This document shows positions 43,175 to 49,954 of a stretch of DNA of 64,000 nt, piece by piece. Each line of letters opens with the position of its first letter. Positions within the stretch are counted from its first letter, which is position 1. The DNA lies in the NCBI GenBank assembly GCA_023454175.1, contig JAEXRW010000036.1, forward strand, positions 106,805-170,804. The letters are read 5' to 3'. Below the pieces are notes generated by a model. It was given only the letters and a program-made list of their open reading frames with translations. It was not told where the DNA came from and searched no databases. The translations under genes and the position numbers were made by a program. The DNA is from Bacillota bacterium. Lineage in GTDB: Bacteria; Bacillota; Clostridia; Christensenellales; JAEXRW01.

Positions 43175-43726
43175 GTACGGCCCCCGTCAATTGATGGATT
43201 TCGTTGAATAGGTTAGTATGATGCAATAATATTGTATCATATTGTATGTTCAAATGGTATCTCTTTCGTTGGTTATGCATGGTTTTTACATTGCTTTTGT
43301 AATTTTGCAGGGTTTTCGCCCCTGGGACCGGCCTGCGCAGGGGATCCCAACGGGGGCGGTCCATTGCCCTGCGTTTTTTGCTCTTTCCGCCGCATGGCGT
43401 TTGGTCGCCGGATGCCGGCATTGCTCAAAACTGTCTTGCCCGGATGTTTTTGAAAGTCTGCAGATGTATGCCGGCCGCTACTCCGCGGCTCATGGGCCGG
43501 CGCAGGCTGCTTATGTATTATGCATGTGATGTGTACGGTAAACACGGGATAACAAAGCCCTCCCGCCGTAGCCGGAGGACACGGATCTCACACATATGTC
43601 ATGACGGGGTAGCGGCGTGTACATGCGGAGCGATACGCAAATGCTCCGCTTTATGGCAGGGCACAGACGCAACGAGGCCACCCGGTCGGGTGGCCTCTAG
43701 TCCGCTGTACGGGTCCGTTTGGTGCT
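43175..43726. other. Upstream region with 21-bp imperfect palindrome
   Basis: No supportable gene. At 43219-43239, arms TGATGCAAT and ATTGTATCA (8 of 9 pairing) may be an operator for the diguanylate cyclase gene. GAGGCCACCCG/CGGGTGGCCTC at 43674-43697 may terminate the minus-strand gene starting at 44221, though its T run is weak. Confidence 0.5.
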
Positions 43727-44221
43727 TCAGCAGGAGCAGCTGCAGGATGACTCCTCTTCCTCTTCTTCCTCGCAACGGCATTCACGTTTCTTTTTGCAGC
43801 AGAAGATGCACAGCACGCACTTGATGAGTGCGCCCAGCCCCAGTACTGCCGCGAAGAATCCGGCGGCGATTGCGAAGATAAGAAATGCGCTCAGTGCCGA
43901 ACCTACGACCAAGCCTGCAACCAGTGCGACGATCGCGCCGATGATCGCTACCAGAGCTCCGACGAAAATTACCAGGCCGAACCTGCATACACATGCACAG
44001 GATTTATGCCCGCAGCATTCACATGCGATCAGCAGGGCTATCAATGCGCCGATTGCGACAAGCGAAATCGTGATTACGGTAGGCAGCACAGCCAGCAGGG
44101 CAGCTACACCGATCAACCCAAGGGCGAAAAGCACTGCCACAGTGATGCCCAGAATGATGCCGATGACCACTATCGCTGCAGAGCCAATTCCAAAGCACCC
44201 CTTCAAATCGAATTCACGCAT
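43727..44221 (-). CDS. Small hydrophobic membrane protein with Cys/Glu-rich tail
   Basis: This 164-residue protein has four membrane helices rich in Ala/Gly/Ile/Val (near residues 14-36, 40-66, 80-104, 108-135). Cysteines cluster in the loop after helix 2 (CECCGHKSCACVC) and at the C-terminus (CVLCIFCCKKKRECRC, seven Glu, then SSCSCSC). No family is recognised. The Cys clusters may bind metal or be palmitoylated-like, but this is guesswork. The ATG at 44221 follows AAAGGAGAG. It may be a metal-responsive or spore-related protein; no neighbour helps. Confidence 0.75.
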   Translation of the reverse strand: MREFDLKGCFGIGSAAIVVIGIILGITVAVLFALGLIGVAALLAVLPTVITISLVAIGALIALLIACECCGHKSCACVCRFGLVIFVGALVAIIGAIVALVAGLVVGSALSAFLIFAIAAGFFAAVLGLGALIKCVLCIFCCKKKRECRCEEEEEEESSCSCSC

Positions 44222-44334
44222 ATTTTATCTCTCCTTTAATTAGCCATAAAGGCTTTATCGTTACACTATATGTATGGTTGCATCTTTTGGTGTTTGTACC
44301 CGGCACTTCAATAGGCATAATCCGTCAAGTTTAA

Positions 44335-44363
44335 TTGTATTACGCTCTTGCGTGCCTTATAAT
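44335..44363 (+). promoter_or_regulatory. Promoter of the DUF47-PiT operon
   Basis: TTGTAT (44335-44340), a 17-bp spacer and TATAAT (44358-44363). Transcription would begin near 44370, placing the PHO box just downstream. Confidence 0.65.
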
Positions 44364-44382
44364 GAGGAAGGCCGTATATGAG

Positions 44383-44421
44383 TTAACGTAAAATTAACAT
44401 TGAATTAACTTAAATTTAAAA
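44383..44421 (+). promoter_or_regulatory. PHO box: four TTAAC-type direct repeats
   Basis: TTAACG, TTAACA, TTAACT and TTAAAA are each separated by exactly 5 bp (11-bp step), the known PhoP-binding pattern of Bacillus. The box lies between the apparent -10 and the ribosome site, so bound PhoP would block rather than help transcription. Confidence 0.8.
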
Positions 44422-44438
44422 TATTGAGAGGTGTGGAT

Positions 44439-45068
44439 ATGTCTATTTTCAGGATGTCCGCCAAGGAAGCCGTCTATTTTGACCTTTTCATTGAATTCGC
44501 CGACAAGACGCACGAAGCCGCAAAGATCTTCGAAAACATGGTCTATGAGTACTGTGATATCCATGAAAAGATCATGGCCATCGAGAAGTACGAGTATGAA
44601 TGCGACCAGCTGGTGCATACCATCATGCGCAAGCTCAACGCCGCCTTCATCACCCCCATCGACCGGGAGGATATCGACCGTATCGCCCACGAAATGGACG
44701 ATATCATAGACGGCATCGAAGCCGCCGCCCACCGTTTCAGGATGTACAATGTCACCGAAGTCCGGCAGGAAGCCAGGGTATTGGCCCACCTCATCACCGA
44801 TTGTGCCGTCCAGATCCAGTCTCTCATGCATGAACTGAAGAAAATGAACAAGAGCAAGTCCCTCAACCAGGTGGCCATCGAGATCAACCGGCTGGAGAAC
44901 GAAGGGGACAGGATCTACCGCGACGCCATCATGGAGCTGTTCCTGCGCGAAAAGGACCCTGTGGAGATCCTGAAGTGGAAGGACATGTTCGAGCTGTTTG
45001 AATCGGCCATCGATGCATGCGAAGACGTGGCCAATATCGTGGAAGGAGTCGTAATGAAGCATGCTTGA
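44439..45068 (+). CDS. DUF47 (PhoU-like) phosphate transport regulator
   Basis: This 209-residue helical protein of the UPF0111/DUF47 family has two PhoU-like three-helix bundles with acidic metal-binding clusters (EYECDQLVHTIMRKLNAAFITPIDREDIDRIAHEMDDIIDGIE, and EINRLENEGDRIYRDAI). It usually pairs with PiT permeases and is thought to regulate or assist them. The ATG at 44439 has AGAGGTG 6 bp upstream; an earlier in-frame ATG at 44424 lacks a site. It overlaps the pit start by 8 bp. A PHO box lies just before it. Confidence 0.92.
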   Translation: MSIFRMSAKEAVYFDLFIEFADKTHEAAKIFENMVYEYCDIHEKIMAIEKYEYECDQLVHTIMRKLNAAFITPIDREDIDRIAHEMDDIIDGIEAAAHRFRMYNVTEVRQEARVLAHLITDCAVQIQSLMHELKKMNKSKSLNQVAIEINRLENEGDRIYRDAIMELFLREKDPVEILKWKDMFELFESAIDACEDVANIVEGVVMKHA

Positions 45069-46056
45069 GCTTGTCGCCGTTGTGCTCCTTGCCCTGTCCT
45101 TCAATTTCATCTGCGGCTTTCACGACACCGCCAATTCCATCGCCACATCGGTATCCACCCGCGTGCTTTCCCCCCGTATCGCCGTGATGATGGCCGCGGG
45201 GCTAAATTTCATAGGCTCCCTCGTCAGCGAAAATGTTGCGAAAACCATCAGCAGCGACCTGGTCAATGGTCTCCTCCCCCAGTATGCGATCATGGGTGCA
45301 TTGATAGCCGCCATCGCCTGGGGGCTTGTTACGTGGTACTTCGGCCTCCCGAGCAGTTCCTCCCACGCGCTGATAGGCGGCCTGGTAGGCGCTGCCATTG
45401 CTTTCAATATGTCCTTCAATAATGTCATCTGGTCGGAAGTCTTTGAAAAAGTGATCCTCCCGCTCATCACGTCCCCCGTTATCGGTTTTGTGCTGGCGTT
45501 TGCGGTGATGTCCCTGCTTTTCAAGATACTGGCCAACCTATCCCTGCATGTGATCAATAAATGGTTCTCCAAGCTGCAGATCCTGTCTGCAGCCATCATG
45601 AGCTTTGCGCACGGCAACAACGACGCGCAGAAATCCATGGGCATCATCACCCTCGCGCTGGTCAGTGCGGGCTCCCTGAGCGCCAGCGCCCCTGTACCCC
45701 TGTGGGTGAAACTTGCCTGCGCGGTGGCCATGGGCCTCGGCACCTCCCTGGGCGGCTGGAGGATCATCAAGACCATGGGAGTCAATATGATCAAGCTGCA
45801 GCCCATCGGCGGGTTCGCGGCGGAAACAACGTCCGCGGCCATCATCGAGACGGCATCGGCATTCGGCCTTCCCGTGAGCACCACCCACGTCATTTCCGCA
45901 GCCATCATGGGCGTGGGCGCGGCGCGCAGGGTCTCGGCCGTGCGCTGGGGCCTGGCGAAAAATATCGTGTATGGCTGGGTATTCACCATGCCGGTCACGG
46001 CGCTGATCGGCGCCGGCGTCGTCATGCTCATCAAGCTCTGCTTCAGTATTGGATGA
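45061..46056 (+). CDS. pit: PiT-family inorganic phosphate transporter
   Basis: This 331-residue permease has about ten membrane helices and the two PiT signatures: GFHDTANSIATSVST at the N-terminus (a variant of GANDxAN) and FAHGNNDAQKSMG in the second half. Also seen are PSSSSHALIGGLVGA and PVSTTHVISAAIMGVG. It should carry phosphate with sodium or protons at low affinity. Its ATG overlaps the end of the DUF47 gene, so translation is coupled. Regulation by the PHO box is inferred to be repression in phosphate starvation. Confidence 0.93.
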   Translation: MLELVAVVLLALSFNFICGFHDTANSIATSVSTRVLSPRIAVMMAAGLNFIGSLVSENVAKTISSDLVNGLLPQYAIMGALIAAIAWGLVTWYFGLPSSSSHALIGGLVGAAIAFNMSFNNVIWSEVFEKVILPLITSPVIGFVLAFAVMSLLFKILANLSLHVINKWFSKLQILSAAIMSFAHGNNDAQKSMGIITLALVSAGSLSASAPVPLWVKLACAVAMGLGTSLGGWRIIKTMGVNMIKLQPIGGFAAETTSAAIIETASAFGLPVSTTHVISAAIMGVGAARRVSAVRWGLAKNIVYGWVFTMPVTALIGAGVVMLIKLCFSIG

Positions 46057-46088
46057 GTGGAAGATAGGTAAGTAGCACACATAAAACG

Positions 46089-46116
46089 AAGAGCGGTTGA
46101 TCCGCTCTTTATTTAA
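46089..46116 (+). terminator. Terminator of the phosphate operon
   Basis: AAGAGCGG/CCGCTCTT with a 5-base loop is followed by TATTTAAATT. Confidence 0.75.
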
Positions 46117-46199
46117 ATTGCTTCTGCCTGTCCGCGGAAACCGATGTCGATTTTCCGCACAGGCAACTGATGATTGCACACTTCAACGGTTAACGAATA

Positions 46200-46390
46200 C
46201 CCCGCCCCCGCATGGCGCCCCTAGGGGAGAGCTGCCCCCAATGCGGCCTGTAAGGTCGCTATGGGGCTTGGGGGGTTGGGTTTATCCCCTGAAGGGCATT
46301 ATAAATCATGCCGAATGCATTCCTTCATTCTTCCAATGTACATGGAATGCACAATGTGCTTGGAACGCACAATATATATTATACATTATA
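46200..46390. repeat. Repeat block and heptad run at the SDR gene end
   Basis: GCGCCCCTAGGGGAG and GCCCC...GGGGC hairpins are followed by CCCTGAAGGGCATTATAAATCATGCC. TGCACAATG/ATGTACATGGA segments then lead to a TATACAT-type heptad run that supplies the end (YNV) and stop of the minus-strand gene. Confidence 0.7.
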
Positions 46391-47584
46391 CTTTTTTTCA
46401 AAGGCGTCTATGGCTTCCACCCATGTGTCGATGACCGCCATGCTCTCCTTCGCCTTCTCTTTGTTCTTTTCATACCCCTCCACCATGCCGCGCTGGTGCA
46501 GGTAATACTTTTTCAGGTTCGAAAGCGGCAGATCCTCCCACTTCCCGGGATCCATCCCGCCTTCAAGACTGTCCCCGATGGCTTTCAACGCGTTTTCCAT
46601 CTGCTCCACCGAGAGCCCCGTCTCTTTTTTAAAATCGCGCAGGATCCATTGCTTTTCAAAAACGTTTCGAGACAGCCACCCTGCCTTCTGCTCCAGATAG
46701 GTGGCTATGACGTTCTTGAATAGCGCAGATAGCTCTCCCGTGTCGCCCTGCATTACCTGCTTTTCGTTTGCCGTCGTCGGCTGGATCTGTATGCCCGCAT
46801 CCATCAGCGCCTGGATCGAGGATATTTCCATGCCGTTGTACAGATGGGCGTTGGCGATGCTCGCGGCAAATCCCGCGCCCGCCTCCTCCGCGCTGATGTG
46901 CACGTTCTCCGTCATCCTGTAGAATTCTTCTTCGCTTTTCTCCATGAGCGGGGCGATCTTTCGGATCTGGGTAACGGCTGTCTCCGTCTTCACGATGCCC
47001 GGGCCGATGGCGTATGTGACCACGCCCGTGTTTGCTATTTCTCCCGCCAGTGAATTGCACAGCTCCACCTGCGCCGTCTTGAAGGATTCGTACGCCGCCA
47101 TGAAAGGCGCCGCGCCCGAGGAGGGTACGAACGCGATCACGCCCTTTTTCCGCTCCAGCATCCCCGGCAGGAACGCCTGTAGCAGGAGCACCGGCCCCCG
47201 CAGGTTCACACTGTAGCTCCGGTCCCACGTTTCGATCCCCACTGTATGCGCCGCCCCCACCGGGGCGATAGTCGCATTGTTCAGTACCGCATCCACCCTG
47301 CCGTACCGTTTTTGAATGGCCTTGGCCAGTTCCCGGACGCTTGCTTCGTCCCCGATATCGCAGCGGATGAATGCGCAGTTCGCTTTCCCGAATTCTGCAT
47401 GCAGGCGTTTTTCCGCTTCCCCGCCCTTGGCTTCGTCTATCTCGGCGATGGCCACCTGCGCGCCCAGCCACAGCAGCGCCCGCGCCGTCTCATACCCGAT
47501 CCCCCCGCCCGCGCCAGTGACCAGCACCACCCAATCCTTCATCTGGCCCTTGACTAACTTTCCCTTGCTGATCACTGGTTCCAT
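46379..47584 (-). CDS. SDR-family oxidoreductase with extra C-terminal domain
   Basis: This 401-residue protein has an SDR domain at residues 15-265 with TGAGGGIG, NNATIA, a catalytic Ser in PSSGAAPF, and YESFKTA (Tyr and Lys). A C-terminal extension of about 135 residues follows (KNVIATYLEQKAGWLSRNVFEKQWILRDFKKETG...), helical and charged, not part of normal SDRs. Cofactor and substrate are unknown. The last residues come from a heptad array. Its own domain is complete; the extension is perhaps a fused partner or oligomerisation module. Confidence 0.8.
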   Translation of the reverse strand: MEPVISKGKLVKGQMKDWVVLVTGAGGGIGYETARALLWLGAQVAIAEIDEAKGGEAEKRLHAEFGKANCAFIRCDIGDEASVRELAKAIQKRYGRVDAVLNNATIAPVGAAHTVGIETWDRSYSVNLRGPVLLLQAFLPGMLERKKGVIAFVPSSGAAPFMAAYESFKTAQVELCNSLAGEIANTGVVTYAIGPGIVKTETAVTQIRKIAPLMEKSEEEFYRMTENVHISAEEAGAGFAASIANAHLYNGMEISSIQALMDAGIQIQPTTANEKQVMQGDTGELSALFKNVIATYLEQKAGWLSRNVFEKQWILRDFKKETGLSVEQMENALKAIGDSLEGGMDPGKWEDLPLSNLKKYYLHQRGMVEGYEKNKEKAKESMAVIDTWVEAIDAFEKKYNV

Positions 47585-47827
47585 TTGCCTTCCCCCCGTT
47601 TTCTTCGAAATGAATATACGACTGTCCCAAATGCAAGCTTTTCCATGCTTGGGATATGTAATATAAGCCTTTATACATCCAGATCAGGTAGCATATGGCT
47701 TTATTATATCACTATGGCCTTTTCGGTAAAAGAATCCCTCCCGTGCTTTCACGTACAGGAGGGGTAACGTTTATAATATGAATGGGATCCCGGTAATTAA
47801 CGTTAAATATTAATGTAATTCATTCCT

Positions 47828-48084
47828 GCGGCAATCCAGAATGACTTGAGACAAGGCGTAACGAGGATTGGAAGCGAGGCGTAGCCGAAGGCTACTCCGC
47901 AATATTCAAATCGGATTCATCCCGAGTTGCGGCGTGTACGTAACTCGGGATACCTTAAGGGCAGGGGGTAGCCGAGCGGCCATGCCGCAGGCGTAGCGAG
48001 GCATCTAGGGGGGCTGCCTAAGCCACCCCTGGAAAAGCAAAGCGCAAGTTACAACGCCGTATTCAAGGCATTCTGGGCAGTCGC
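47828..48084. repeat. TIR element, copy C with inserted repeat D copy 2
   Basis: Outer ends GCGGCAATCCAGAATG (47828) and GCATTCTGGGCAGTCGC (to 48084) are imperfect inverted repeats matching copies A and B elsewhere. GACAAGGCGTAACGAG and GGCTACTCCGC blocks are shared. 47960-48037 matches the repeat at 1-80. The element ends 1 bp before the stop codon of the gene at 48086. No gene in 47585-47827. Confidence 0.7.
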
Positions 48085-48085
48085 A

Positions 48086-49147
48086 TCAACCTGCCGAAGC
48101 CAGGCCGTCGAATATATCCTCCGCCGTTACGTGCATCACCTGGTAATACCCCTGTACCTTGTTCTCGATCACCCGGATCCAGCCCGTCTTGTTGTCGGCA
48201 GTCTTGAGTTTCACATAGTTCGGGCCGAATACGCCCACAATCTTCACCGTATCCCCCGTCCACGCCATGAACGCGGCTTCCCCGTCCACCGTGCGCGCTC
48301 CTCTCCCGGATACGTATTCTCCGCCTACGGTATCCCACAGCACGCTGTGCGCCGAGTCAAAATAGTTCTGCTTCGCGTGCGGCAGCAGCAGGACGGGCGC
48401 CTTCAATGTCAGATCGTTGGGTGTCCACAGCACCTTCGCGGCGTAGTTGACCTCCTTCAGCTTCCGCTCCGAGCCGCTGGGGTTGAAGTGCGCCGTATAA
48501 TAGATCTTCGTCAGGTGCCCGCTGGATGCGTAGCCCGCCACCAGCTTGTTCCCGTCGAAATGGTCCTTGCATTTGAAGCCGGAGCGCCAGTTCCCGTCAA
48601 ATCCCGCGTCCCCCACGTAGCCCATCAGGATCAGCTTTGTGCCGTTCCACCAGTGCAGGTATGCGGTGGGTTTCACTTCGGGGTCGCTCCCGTAGCTGGC
48701 GTCGTATTTCTCCGAAAAAACGATCTCCTTCCATTTGTCCCCCGTGTCCACGTCGGTGATGGCAAATACCTGGCCCAGGTCGGGCAGGCCGATCGTATAC
48801 TCCGTCCCGTTGATCGTCATTTTGGAGTTCGATGTGCCCGCCTGGAAGGTGATCTCTTCCTTGGTGCCGTCTCCGTTCAGGTCTTCCAGCGCCTGTTTCT
48901 GGTAGATGTCAAACGGCACGCCCCCCGCACCGGCCTGGTCCGCGATGTCCGAAATGAAGCCCTGTGCCGTCTCGGTCGGGGAGGGTGTCGGGGTGGTTTC
49001 CGCGCTCACGGTCGGGGTCGGGGTGGGTGTCGCGGTTGGATCCGGCGTCGCAGTCGGGGAAGGGGAAGGCGGCGGCGCCGAAAAGCACCCTGTCAGGATA
49101 ATGGCAAGCGTTATGGCCACAATGGCTGCAGTCAGTTTCTTCATCAT
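48086..49147 (-). CDS. Lipoprotein with SH3-like C-domain
   Basis: This 353-residue protein has signal peptide and lipobox ILTGCF near residue 20, a long Thr/Pro/Ser linker to about residue 67, a middle domain opening with LEDLNGDGTKEEITF (a VCBS/FG-GAP-type calcium-binding repeat, DLNGDGTKEE), and WKEIVFSEKYDASYG. The C-terminal 90 residues (GDTVKIVGVFGPNYVKLKTADNKTGWIRV) look like a bacterial SH3 or SLH-like wall-binding fold. AGGAGG lies 6 bp before the ATG at 49147. The stop codon is next to a TIR element. Confidence 0.75.
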   Translation of the reverse strand: MMKKLTAAIVAITLAIILTGCFSAPPPSPSPTATPDPTATPTPTPTVSAETTPTPSPTETAQGFISDIADQAGAGGVPFDIYQKQALEDLNGDGTKEEITFQAGTSNSKMTINGTEYTIGLPDLGQVFAITDVDTGDKWKEIVFSEKYDASYGSDPEVKPTAYLHWWNGTKLILMGYVGDAGFDGNWRSGFKCKDHFDGNKLVAGYASSGHLTKIYYTAHFNPSGSERKLKEVNYAAKVLWTPNDLTLKAPVLLLPHAKQNYFDSAHSVLWDTVGGEYVSGRGARTVDGEAAFMAWTGDTVKIVGVFGPNYVKLKTADNKTGWIRVIENKVQGYYQVMHVTAEDIFDGLASAG

Positions 49148-49612
49148 TGTTTTCCTCCTGCGTTTTGAATGGTTCCGCAGATAATAGTTTGAGGAGGTCA
49201 TTCGTTTTCTGTCGCCTGTTTCTGCATGAATGCTTCGAGGTCTCTTGGATCGACCGTAGGATGGGCTGTATGGATGCTGGGATATTACCGGTATTATTTT
49301 ACGTTATTTCTGTTCTGTTTACAATATGGCCTGTTGGCAGGAGGCCCTCGGTCTCCCACGCAAACCGTCGTTTTCTCTTGTCAGCATGGAAAGGGCATAT
49401 TCCCGATGCCCGGAGGCCCTGTCTCTCTTCGCAGCCACAATCATCATATATCATTTGCATGGCATCCCTGTCTGGAGAACTGCCGTCGCGGGCGTTGCAA
49501 CGGAAATAATGAACATGTGTATTGTGACGGGTAAGGGTTGACCCCGAAAAGCTCTGCAATCCATGTCCGAAGGGCGCCCCTTAACTGTCTAACTGTTGAT
49601 TTTCAATTGAGA
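49148..49612. other. Gene-free region
   Basis: No gene is supported. Short open frames lack ribosome sites. Confidence 0.5.
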
Positions 49613-49953
49613 CCCCCCGCAGGGCATCAAGACCATGCCCGAATGGGCATACTTGAATTGTACATTGTACATTGTACATTGTACATTCTACATTCTAAAT
49701 TATAATTTGCCCCCGCAGGGCATCATAAATCATGCCCGAAAGGGCATACCTGAATTATACATTATTCATTATTATTAATTATAAATTATACTTTACCCCC
49801 GCAGGGCATCATAATCATGCCCGAAAGGGCATACCTGAATTATACATTATTCATTATTAATTATAAATTATACTTTGCCCCCGCAGGGCATCATGATCAT
49901 GCCCCAAAGGGCATACCTGAATTGTACATTGTACATTTTACATTGTACATTGG
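49613..49953. repeat. Four tandem head-plus-heptad units
   Basis: Units start at 49613, 49710, 49796 and 49878. Each has CCCCGCAGGGCATCA, the hairpin ATGCCCGAAAGGGCAT or a variant, TGAATT, then a heptad run (ATTGTAC or TTATNNA units). The last run ends 2 bp before the sensor-kinase stop codon. Confidence 0.88.
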
Positions 49954-49954
49954 T

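Noticed and set aside
44335..44421. PHO box as a simple activator site
   Set aside because: It lies downstream of the only good promoter, so activation is less likely; not excluded without start-site mapping.
450..49953. CRISPR array
   Set aside because: The units are 7 bp, degenerate and contiguous, without spacers, and no cas genes are present.
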